This document shows, piece by piece, positions 1-5,949 of a stretch of DNA of 6,345 bases. This stretch comes from an uncultured Bdellovibrio sp. (GTDB taxonomy: Bacteria; Bdellovibrionota; Bdellovibrionia; Bdellovibrionales; Bdellovibrionaceae): positions 1 through 6,345 of the forward strand of contig CALMPX010000306.1 of NCBI GenBank assembly GCA_937871355.1, read 5' to 3'. The notes under the pieces were generated by a model. It was not told the DNA's origin, made no database searches, and worked only from the letters and a program-made list of their open reading frames with translations. How positions within the stretch are numbered: the stretch's first letter is position 1; each line of letters opens with the position of its first letter. A program made the position numbers and the translations under genes.

Positions 1-56
1 TACACGACGCTCTTCCGATTCGATCGGAAGAGCGTCGTGTAGGGAAAGAGTGTAGA
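1..56. other. Illumina TruSeq adapter contamination (inverted repeat) at contig end
   Basis: Positions 1-19 match the inner part of the Illumina TruSeq universal adapter (TACACGACGCTCTTCCGAT). Positions 23-41 are its exact reverse complement after a 3-base spacer. The reverse-complement adapter continues from 22 through at least 53 (GGGAAAGAGTGT at 42-53) and plausibly to 56. The 19-bp perfect stem therefore comes from library construction or an untrimmed read and is not a biological hairpin. Genomic sequence begins at about 57. The adapter carries an in-frame TAG at 40-42 that artificially closes the reading frame of the first gene. Confidence 0.96.
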
Positions 57-57
57 A

Positions 58-591
58 TCTGTCGCTGAGCAGTCCTCTTCGATCGATATCGACGATCTTC
101 ACGATTCCAATAAACAGTTTGTCTTTAATCTGATTGGAATGGATAAGCGTAAAGTAAAAGACATTTTAGTGCCTTGGGCGTCTGTGACTAAGATGGCCGC
201 ATCCGCGCATTACACCGAAGTATTGGATTTGATCCGAACCACACGCTACACGCGTTTCCCGGTGATCAATCAAGAAGAAAGCCTTGTCGGCATTTTGCAT
301 GCTAAGGATTTTAATTCTGAAGCCGAAATTTCCCGTTTAAACTGGAATGAATTAATTCGGCCAGCTCTTTTTATTAATGCAGAAGAGCCGATCCTGAATG
401 CTTTAAAAGCTATGCAAAGTAAAAAAAGCCATATCGCAGCGGTTAGAAACAAAGGCGAAGTCTTGGGAATTGTTACATTGGAAGATATCTTTGAAGAGGT
501 CGTCGGCGATATTTATGACGATGATGATAATCCACAGTATTTACTGTCTTCTAATTCTAAAATTAGAACTATGAATTTACGCATTAAATAG
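58..591 (+). CDS. CBS-pair domain protein, CNNM/CorC (DUF21-CBS) type, 5'-truncated
   Basis: This is the C-terminal part of a hemolysin C/CorC/CNNM-type membrane protein, a family linked to divalent cation (Mg2+/Co2+) transport or efflux. The frame is open from the adapter junction. The 27 codons before the first ATG (139) include the segment FVFNLIG, which runs into MDKRKVKDILVPW and matches the family's linker between the DUF21 membrane domain and the CBS pair. ATG 139 is therefore an internal Met and not the start. Counting from that Met, CBS1 covers about residues 6-60 (TRFPVINQEESLVGILHAKD) and CBS2 about 70-125 (AAVRNKGEVLGIVTLEDIFE), ending in the typical EEVVGDIYDD. The CBS pair usually binds adenine nucleotides and gates the membrane part. 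The usual MxPR after the linker reads LVPW here, so Arg is replaced by Trp. The protein stops soon after CBS2, without the C-terminal CorC_HlyC domain. The DUF21 domain is missing because the contig ends. The gene lies 9 bp before the next one. Confidence 0.85.
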   Translation, partial: SVAEQSSSIDIDDLHDSNKQFVFNLIGMDKRKVKDILVPWASVTKMAASAHYTEVLDLIRTTRYTRFPVINQEESLVGILHAKDFNSEAEISRLNWNELIRPALFINAEEPILNALKAMQSKKSHIAAVRNKGEVLGIVTLEDIFEEVVGDIYDDDDNPQYLLSSNSKIRTMNLRIK

Positions 592-600
592 TTTGAACAC

Positions 601-1911
601 ATGAAACTTAAGATTTCTCGAATTCTTCATGCGGGCTATATTTTCGAATGTGATCAAACTCAAATTGCTTTCGATCCCATTTTCGAAAATCCTTTTAGTC
701 ATAATTGTTACGCTTTTCCTGAAGTTGAATTTGATTTAGAAAAAATTAAAAAATTAAAATTAGATGCTGTTTTTATTTCGCATTTTCACGACGATCATTG
801 TTCGATGGAGAGTTTGGTTCATTTAGATCGCCAAACACCGATTTATATGTACTGTGTACATAGTGAAATGTTCGAACTAATCAAACGATTGGGTTTTGCT
901 CATGTTCATTCATTAAAATTGAATCAATCGATTCAAGTAAATACCATTGAAGTTATTCCTCGTCGTGCCTTGGATGTCGATGTTGATTCTTTGTTTCAGA
1001 TCAAAGCGGCCGGTTTGAATGTGCTGAATGTAGTGGATTCTTGGATAGACGACGATACTTTGGATTTGTTAGTTCAAGAAGGCCCGTGGGATATGGTACT
1101 GTGGCCATTTCAAACCATGCGAGAGATCGAAGTTATAGCTCCATCGCAAGTGCTGGAGGCTCCGACGCATTTACCACCTGAGTGGATATTGCAATTGAAG
1201 AAACTCAACCCTCGTTACGTTGTGCCGAGCTCGTGTCAGTTCAAACAAGAAAGCTGGTCTTGGTATAATCAGGCACTTTTTCCAGTGACCTATAAACAAT
1301 TTGAAAACGAAGTCGTAGCCGCGTTACCACAAATTCAAGTCCAAAGATTAAATCCATCAGTTTCTATTGAACTCAACTCATCGTTGTTAAATCCATCGTC
1401 AGCTCTAAGTTGGATGAGACCCACCGGCGAGCAAGATGTCGATTACGAATATCAATTCGATATTAAAGTCCCAACGACGTCGGAAATTGCGCAAAGATTT
1501 CCCGCGTTGACTGAAATACAAACGGAAAAAGTTTTTAATTATTGCCGTCAGGGTTTATTAGAAAAATTTCGATTTATGGATCCTCCCCAAGACAAATACT
1601 TTGCTCAACCTCGTAATTGGAAATTGTCTGTTTACGATCACACGGGTAAAGCGATGATTTTATATTATCATCTTGATGGAAATAAAATTGAAATTTTAAA
1701 TAATGAGCCTTTAAACTTATCTTGGATGACAGAAGTTCCACTTTCAAAACTTTATGCAGGGCTTGAATTAGGTGAATCCTTAACATCTATGTACCTTCGT
1801 ATCAACGCCGTTTCAGATGTGGATATCGTCGAGGATCCTTTAATTCGTTGTTTGTTTAACGGAGTCTTTGGTGCTTACCAAAAAGCGCAATTGAAAAGAC
1901 TTGGTCTTTAG
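601..1911 (+). CDS. Metallo-beta-lactamase-fold hydrolase-like protein with uncharacterised C-terminal domain
   Basis: A 436-residue soluble protein. The N-terminal ~220 residues look like a metallo-beta-lactamase fold: a beta-rich start with AFDPIFENP at 23-31, then the metal-binding motif HFHDDH (H61, H63, D65, H66) after the hydrophobic strand LDAVFIS. D146 in LNVVDSW sits where the family's bridging Asp is expected. The histidine usually found between these (as in UlaG-like proteins) is not obvious: the corresponding stretch reads IEVIPRRALDVD. H190 (APTHLPPEW) may be a ligand. Residues ~290-436 form a separate domain that I cannot assign; it contains YCRQGLLEKF and a C-terminal helix-rich end. 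No signal peptide or membrane segment is visible. The start is ATG 601, 9 bp after the CBS gene; there is no clear Shine-Dalgarno, so coupling to the upstream gene is likely. Its stop overlaps the stop of the opposite-strand gene by 4 bp. The substrate is unknown; a ring-opening or phosphoester hydrolase are both possible. Confidence 0.8.
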   Translation: MKLKISRILHAGYIFECDQTQIAFDPIFENPFSHNCYAFPEVEFDLEKIKKLKLDAVFISHFHDDHCSMESLVHLDRQTPIYMYCVHSEMFELIKRLGFAHVHSLKLNQSIQVNTIEVIPRRALDVDVDSLFQIKAAGLNVLNVVDSWIDDDTLDLLVQEGPWDMVLWPFQTMREIEVIAPSQVLEAPTHLPPEWILQLKKLNPRYVVPSSCQFKQESWSWYNQALFPVTYKQFENEVVAALPQIQVQRLNPSVSIELNSSLLNPSSALSWMRPTGEQDVDYEYQFDIKVPTTSEIAQRFPALTEIQTEKVFNYCRQGLLEKFRFMDPPQDKYFAQPRNWKLSVYDHTGKAMILYYHLDGNKIEILNNEPLNLSWMTEVPLSKLYAGLELGESLTSMYLRINAVSDVDIVEDPLIRCLFNGVFGAYQKAQLKRLGL

Positions 1912-2195
1912 ATTTGTTTGATCACAATTGAAATAATTTTATCACCTTGTTTGTAATCTTTGCGAGGTTTAAATGTATCATTTAGAGCAACTATGTTACT
2001 TGCTTTAGTCAGATCAAATAATTTCCAAGCCATTTTTGATTTTTCCCCTGAAGTTTGGTAAGCACGTAGAGCTTCATTTCCAGCAGCCGTCGTACCATAG
2101 CAATAGGGTTCGACCGTACGGTTGATGTTATCATAGTCGAATTGAATCAGATTTTTATTTTTGATCGCGTCATTGATTTCTTGGTTCATTTTCAT
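1908..2195 (-). CDS. Small free-standing WYL-domain-like protein
   Basis: A 95-residue protein, or 93 residues if the third-codon Met at 2189 is used. It has the pattern of a WYL domain without a helix-turn-helix: an N-terminal helix, strand LIQFDYDNINRTVEP (R26, E29, P30), YCYGTTAAGNEALRAYQTSG (G34, L43-R44-A45-Y46-Q47, G50), then AWKLFDLTKASNI (W57). WYL domains are Sm-like beta-barrel folds that often sense ligands, frequently nucleotides or nucleic acids, and usually regulate transcription; most are attached to an HTH. Here nothing else is fused, so it may act by protein contact or as a ligand sensor. Its ATG overlaps the stop of the receiver gene as ATGA, which indicates translational coupling. 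However, the AGGA motif is only 2 nt from that ATG and 8 nt from the second ATG, which favours 2189 as the initiation site. The family call rests on pattern recognition only. Confidence 0.68.
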   Translation of the reverse strand: MKMNQEINDAIKNKNLIQFDYDNINRTVEPYCYGTTAAGNEALRAYQTSGEKSKMAWKLFDLTKASNIVALNDTFKPRKDYKQGDKIISIVIKQI

Positions 2196-2581
2196 ATTCC
2201 TGTTGGATTTAAATACAGAGAGATACTATTTATAACTGATTTTATTTGCAACGGTTTAATCAGAACACCTAACGGATTTAGCATGTTATGATCCATTTCT
2301 CGGTCTGTGTCTCCGGTCATAACGACCACGGGAATGCTTTTGATTCTCTCGTCTTTACTTTGCTCAAGGCGGAACTGATAACCGTCCATCACAGGCATTT
2401 GCGCATCTAGTAAAATAAGATCAGGTAAAGATGGCAATTCTTTTAATATATGTAGCGCTTCCGATCCATTCGAGGCACAGTGAGCGTCATAGCCTTTCGA
2501 CGTAAAGATTAAATCCAAGAGAGTTTGGTTATCTAAAGAGTCGTCCACGATTAAAATAGTTTTTTTATCACAAGTTTTCAT
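2192..2581 (-). CDS. Single-domain response regulator (CheY-like receiver)
   Basis: A stand-alone receiver domain of 129 residues starting from MKTCDKKTILIVDDS. In the numbering of this start, the acidic pair is D13-D14, the phospho-acceptor Asp is D59 in LILLDAQMPVMDG, the switch Thr is T89 in VVVMTG, and the conserved Lys is K109 in LIKPL. All key receiver residues are present, so it should accept phosphate from a histidine kinase. There is no output domain; signalling must be by protein-protein contact or phosphorelay. The reading frame stays open upstream, with GTG codons at 2602 and 2617. The ATG at 2581 is chosen because it begins about seven residues before the first beta strand, as usual for this family; neither start has a clear Shine-Dalgarno. 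The divergent neighbour is a histidine kinase, its likely partner, and the downstream gene overlaps it by ATGA. Confidence 0.92.
   Translation of the reverse strand: MKTCDKKTILIVDDSLDNQTLLDLIFTSKGYDAHCASNGSEALHILKELPSLPDLILLDAQMPVMDGYQFRLEQSKDERIKSIPVVVMTGDTDREMDHNMLNPLGVLIKPLQIKSVINSISLYLNPTGI
2198..2202 (-). promoter_or_regulatory. Shine-Dalgarno of the WYL-like gene
   Basis: On the minus strand this reads CAGGA. It lies 2 nt before the ATG at 2195, too close for normal use, and 8 nt before the in-frame ATG at 2189, a normal distance. It sits inside the end of the receiver gene. It argues for a 93-residue WYL-like protein, although the ATGA overlap with the upstream stop would fit the longer form. 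Confidence 0.5.
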
Positions 2582-2643
2582 ATCCGAGACAGTATCAGCC
2601 ACGCTGCCTGAATACACGAAGTTTAAGAGAGAAGGGAAATTAA
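2582..2643. promoter_or_regulatory. Divergent control region between receiver and kinase genes
   Basis: This ~62-bp stretch separates the chosen starts of the two divergent signalling genes and must hold, or overlap, promoters for both directions. The plus-strand end carries the kinase ribosome-binding site (GAAGGGA at 2631-2637). I could not find a convincing sigma70 -35/-10 pair in either direction, so the exact promoters remain unplaced and may lie inside the coding ends. Confidence 0.4.
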
Positions 2644-3774
2644 ATGTTATACGAATTTCTTGAAAAGAACCGATCCGATGTTTTAGCTTTGACTGAACAA
2701 AAAAGCTTAAAGCTAGCAGGAGCTCTACCGTCGTCTGAGCAGCTTCGAAAAGGCTTGCCGCTATTTTATGAGCAGCTCATCGGATACCTAAAAAGCCCTA
2801 TGGTTAACCCTTCGGAAGCAGACATTGTCATTGTTGCTGCAGGACATGGGAAAGAATTACTCAGACTGAATTACACACTTTCCCATGTGGTCCATGCTTT
2901 CGGGTCGATGTGCCAGGCCGTGACGGAACTGGCTCAAAGAAAAAAAGCAGATATTTCCACGCAAGAATTTAATGATTTGAATCTATGCTTAGATATCGCC
3001 ATAGCCGCCGCTGTTTCTGAATTTCAATATCGTAGCGTGCAAGCTAGTGAAGATCGCGAAATTCAACATTTAGGTTTTTTAGTTCATGAATTAAGAAATG
3101 CACTTTCCAGTGCGACGATTGCCTACGAAATGATTCAACAGGGTATTGTCGGGAATAGAGGAAGTACTTCGCGCGTTTTAGGTGAAAATTTAAATCGAAT
3201 GAGAAATTTAATCGATCGTTCTTTATCCGAAGTCCGTATGCGGGCTGATCCTGAAGTTCATGTGGAAAAATTTCAATTAAATGTTCTGGTCGATCAAATT
3301 TTTTTTACAGCACAAAGCGAAGCGGGATCAAAAAAGCAAATTTTGAAAAACGATGTTAAAGCCGATATTGAATTAGAAACAGATCGACAGCTCTTATTGT
3401 CGAGCATCGCCAATCTCGTTCAAAATGCTTTGAAGTATTCTAAAATCGGAGGACATATTGTCGTTCGCTCCGGAATAGCGGGAAAAAATATTATTATTGA
3501 AATTGAGGATGAATGTGGTGGACTACAAGAAGATACGATGAAAAATATCTTTAAGCCTTTTGTTTCAGGCGGATTTGATCAAAGTGGATTAGGTCTTGGG
3601 TTAACCATCGTTCAGCGCGCCGTCGGATTGCTTGAAGGAAAAATGACCGTTCGAAATAATTTAGGACATGGATGTGCTTTCTTGGTTGAAGTGCCTCGAA
3701 AGCTTATATCTAATTCATTAAACAGAGCTGTTTCAGGAGAAAAATCATCTCAACCAAAGGGCGTACGCGATTAA
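2644..3774 (+). CDS. Soluble sensor histidine kinase with N-terminal helical domain
   Basis: A 376-residue protein with no membrane segment or signal peptide, so a cytoplasmic kinase. Residues 1-~135 form an all-helical domain with a run such as ELLRLNYTLSHVVHAFGSMC. It loosely resembles RsbRD-type N-terminal sensor domains, but I cannot name it firmly. The dimerisation/phospho-acceptor segment contains the H-box GFLVHELRNALSS with H148. The ATP-binding domain has the N-box NLVQNALKYSK (N257, N261), the G1 box IEIEDECGGLQ (D289, G292, G293) and the G2 box SGLGLGLTIVQRA (314-326), ending at about 352; a ~24-residue polar tail follows. All catalytic boxes are intact. The start at ATG 2644 has a good ribosome site, GAAGGGA, about 7 nt upstream. 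It is transcribed divergently from the single-domain receiver, its probable phosphotransfer partner. Confidence 0.92.
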   Translation: MLYEFLEKNRSDVLALTEQKSLKLAGALPSSEQLRKGLPLFYEQLIGYLKSPMVNPSEADIVIVAAGHGKELLRLNYTLSHVVHAFGSMCQAVTELAQRKKADISTQEFNDLNLCLDIAIAAAVSEFQYRSVQASEDREIQHLGFLVHELRNALSSATIAYEMIQQGIVGNRGSTSRVLGENLNRMRNLIDRSLSEVRMRADPEVHVEKFQLNVLVDQIFFTAQSEAGSKKQILKNDVKADIELETDRQLLLSSIANLVQNALKYSKIGGHIVVRSGIAGKNIIIEIEDECGGLQEDTMKNIFKPFVSGGFDQSGLGLGLTIVQRAVGLLEGKMTVRNNLGHGCAFLVEVPRKLISNSLNRAVSGEKSSQPKGVRD

Positions 3775-3845
3775 ATTCAATCCGCTTTAGTCTAGTTCTT
3801 CTGGACTTCCGAGCCGGTATTCAGGTCGTTAGTCCCTTAAGACGC

Positions 3846-3874
3846 TTTACATCAATTTTTCAGTCGCAGATAAT
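3846..3874 (+). promoter_or_regulatory. Sigma70-like promoter for the metallopeptidase/ATP-grasp operon, probably leaderless
   Basis: The -35 box TTTACA (3846-3851) and -10 box GATAAT (3869-3874) each match the consensus at five of six positions and are separated by exactly 17 bp. Transcription would be expected 6-8 bp after the -10 box, at about 3880-3882, which coincides with the A of the ATG at 3881. No Shine-Dalgarno precedes that ATG. The sequence is inside a 106-bp gap after the kinase gene. Box matches are seen directly; promoter activity is inferred. Confidence 0.65.
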
Positions 3875-3880
3875 AAACGT

Positions 3881-4921
3881 ATGCCTCCGAAATCTGTTAA
3901 AGTTGAAGAGCTTTCTAATCTGAGTGATGCCGAAATTTTAAAACTTCGTTTTAAAGATATTTCCTTATCAATTAATGGGACCGAAATTCAAGATTATGTC
4001 GATCAACTTTATTTTGAATTAGGCGCTAAGGGTCTTGTCTATCGACCACAAATATTCTTAGGTGATGAGTGGTTTAGTCCGGAAGGCATGAATGCTATTT
4101 CTGTTCCTTTTTATTTAGCCAACACGCGATTAAAAAATCTAGAGAAGTCGCTAATGCTGGAAGCAGAAGGAAGCGATCATGATTGGTTTATGAAGCTTCT
4201 GCGCCATGAAGCAGGGCATTGTTTTGACCATTGTTATAAATTTTCAAAAAGAAAAACATGGAAGAAAATTTTTGGTTCTTCAGATATCGACTATAATCCG
4301 GATACCTATCGTCCTCATCCTTACAGTAAAAGTTTTGTGAAGCATTTGGATCGTTGGTATGCCCAAGCGCATCCGGATGAAGACTTTGCTGAAACATTTG
4401 CGGTTCTTTTGGATCCAGACTGTAATTGGAAAAAAGAATACAGTAAATGGCCTACGGCTTTAGCTAAGTTGAACTACGTAGAAAGTTTAGTTAAAGAAAG
4501 TGCAAAATTAAAAAATACAGCGGAAAAAGGTCGACTACCAAGTGCCGTATCGAATCTCACAACAACATTAATGAAATACTATCAAAAGAAGAAAAATGAA
4601 AATGCCGATGAATATCCGGATTTTTACGATAGTGATTTGAAAAAAATATTTAACGGAGAAATGTCATTAGCCAAGCGCGATTTTTCGGCCGAGAGATTTA
4701 TGAACCGAAATAAAAAAGCGATTGTGTCGACAGTGGCCTGGACCACGAGCGAACGTAAGTTCACGATTGATGCTTTGGTCAGACGTCTGACTGAGCGATG
4801 CGCTAAGTTAGAATTAAAATTAGGAAAATCAGAAATTCAAACCACGATGGAAGTGGCAAGTTTTTTAACCAGCCTAGTGAAGAATTATTTGTTCACAGGT
4901 AAGTTTAAACGAGAGGCGTAA
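3881..4921 (+). CDS. Putative zinc-binding metallopeptidase (HExxH zincin-like)
   Basis: A 346-residue protein without signal peptide or membrane segment, so probably cytoplasmic. The zincin motif HEAGH (H109, E110, H113) lies in LLRHEAGHCFDHCY. A second conserved block, HPDEDFAETFAVLLDP at 164-179, supplies an acidic third ligand (E168 or E171), the gluzincin-like arrangement. The ~220-346 region, with MKYYQKKKNE, YPDFYDSDLKKIF and a basic C-terminus, looks like a family-specific helical domain. I recognise it as a putative zinc-binding metallopeptidase family often found near ATP-grasp ligases; its substrate is unknown. ATG 3881 is the first possible start in the frame: an in-frame TAG lies at 3830-3832 and no ATG, GTG or TTG falls between. 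There is no ribosome-binding site, consistent with a leaderless message. Its stop directly abuts the ATP-grasp start. Confidence 0.82.
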   Translation: MPPKSVKVEELSNLSDAEILKLRFKDISLSINGTEIQDYVDQLYFELGAKGLVYRPQIFLGDEWFSPEGMNAISVPFYLANTRLKNLEKSLMLEAEGSDHDWFMKLLRHEAGHCFDHCYKFSKRKTWKKIFGSSDIDYNPDTYRPHPYSKSFVKHLDRWYAQAHPDEDFAETFAVLLDPDCNWKKEYSKWPTALAKLNYVESLVKESAKLKNTAEKGRLPSAVSNLTTTLMKYYQKKKNENADEYPDFYDSDLKKIFNGEMSLAKRDFSAERFMNRNKKAIVSTVAWTTSERKFTIDALVRRLTERCAKLELKLGKSEIQTTMEVASFLTSLVKNYLFTGKFKREA

Positions 4922-5929
4922 ATGAAGTCATTAAAAGTTCTCCTTTTATTTGATCTGTCCATTAATTTGAAGCGTGAGCAGTATGTCGAATACTGGAACA
5001 CGCCAGATTGGAAAACAGAACGTGACGTGCGCAATACTTTAATCAAATTAGGTCATGAAGTTATTCCCTTAGGAATACACGATGATATTGATCCGTTTTT
5101 GCAAATTGTTAAAGAGCAAAAACCAGATCTGGTTTTTAATATGAGCGAAGCTTTTAGTGGCCAAAGAAACTTCGAACCCAACTTAACCGCCTTAATGGAA
5201 TTAGTCGGAGTCCCATTTACCGGTGCTGGTCCCATGAGTCTCCAATTATGTAAGGATAAAGGATTAACAAAAAGTATCTTAGGTTATCATGAAATCAGTA
5301 CGCCCAAATTTTTAGTGGCAAAGAAATCTCGTCCATTTCCCTTAAGTGCCTTAAGAAAATTCCCCTTTCCTGCCTTTATAAAACCATTACAGCTTGAATC
5401 ATCCGAGGGCATTGCACAGATGTCCTATGCTTCAAATGAAAAAGAGGCCTTAGCCAGAGTTAAGTATATTCATGATAAGCTCGGCGTCGATGCCATCGTC
5501 GAAGAGTTTATCGATGGCCGTGAAGTTTACGTCAGTATATTAGGAAATGATAAATTGAGTGTATTCCCGGCTCGTGAGTTATTCTTTAAACAAATTCCTG
5601 ACAACGAACCTAAGTTTGCCACATTTAAAAGTAAGTGGGACCGCGAATATCGTAAAAAATGGGGTATTGATTCAGGTTGGGTTGATGAGCTTCCGGAAGC
5701 GACGCAGAAAAAATTAAATGATGTGTGCAAAAAGATTTATCGCCTACTTAATATTCAAGGTTTTGGACGTATTGACTTACGTTTGAGGGGGGACGAAATC
5801 TATTTCATAGAAGCCAATCCCAACCCATCGATTGCTAAAAAAGAAGATTATGCCTTGTCAGCGAATAAGGCAGGTGTAGAGTATGAAGAGCTGATCGCTC
5901 GGATTGTTTCGTTATCCTTGAGCGCCTAA
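4922..5929 (+). CDS. ATP-grasp ligase, D-alanine-D-alanine ligase superfamily (non-canonical)
   Basis: A 335-residue soluble enzyme expected to use ATP to activate a carboxylate as acyl phosphate and join it to an amine. Order: an N-terminal pre-ATP-grasp domain with PDLVFNMSEAF (68-78) and GVPFTGAGPMSLQLCKDK (96-113); the ATP-binding core with K154 in AFIKPLQ, a glycine-poor loop LESSEGIAQMS (158-168), and VEEFIDGREVYVSILGN (193-209); and the metal-binding C-terminal motif GFGRIDLRL (280-288) and YFIEANPNPSI (294-304; E297, N299). The GEDG loop of true Ddl enzymes is absent (SGQRNFEPN is in that place), so peptidoglycan D-Ala-D-Ala synthesis is unlikely to be its job. Its ATG follows the upstream TAA with no gap and has AGAGG 5 nt before it, so it is translated together with the metallopeptidase. 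A TolC-type gene starts 20 bp downstream. The real substrate is unknown. Confidence 0.87.
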   Translation: MKSLKVLLLFDLSINLKREQYVEYWNTPDWKTERDVRNTLIKLGHEVIPLGIHDDIDPFLQIVKEQKPDLVFNMSEAFSGQRNFEPNLTALMELVGVPFTGAGPMSLQLCKDKGLTKSILGYHEISTPKFLVAKKSRPFPLSALRKFPFPAFIKPLQLESSEGIAQMSYASNEKEALARVKYIHDKLGVDAIVEEFIDGREVYVSILGNDKLSVFPARELFFKQIPDNEPKFATFKSKWDREYRKKWGIDSGWVDELPEATQKKLNDVCKKIYRLLNIQGFGRIDLRLRGDEIYFIEANPNPSIAKKEDYALSANKAGVEYEELIARIVSLSLSA

Positions 5930-5949
5930 TAGCTAGAAGGTGATTCTCA

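Noticed and set aside
1..41. Strong hairpin at the left edge, possible terminator or attachment site
   Set aside because: Both arms are Illumina adapter sequence; it is an artefact.
83..92. Palindrome TCGATATCGA, possible operator
   Set aside because: It lies inside the coding sequence, is a single 10-bp copy and is easily explained by chance and the local codons.
139..141. ATG as the true start of the CBS protein
   Set aside because: No ribosome site, and 27 in-frame upstream codons fit the family's linker before CBS1; the frame closes only at a TAG inside the adapter.
1574..1786. Minus-strand open frame of about 70 codons inside the MBL gene
   Set aside because: It has no domain pattern and sits fully inside a well-supported gene on the other strand; other short opposite-strand frames (within 270-452, 4188-4397, 5053-5235, 5527-5730) were dismissed for the same reason.
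2582..2617. GTG at 2617 as the start of the response regulator, adding 12 residues
   Set aside because: No Shine-Dalgarno precedes it, and the extra residues add nothing typical for a receiver; the ATG at 2581 fits the family start better, though the longer form cannot be excluded.
3789..3807. Hairpin AGTCTAG/CTGGACT with a 5-nt loop after the kinase gene, a candidate terminator
   Set aside because: The 7-bp stem includes one G-T pair and is followed by TCCGAGCC, with no T-tract, so it does not meet the pattern of an intrinsic terminator.
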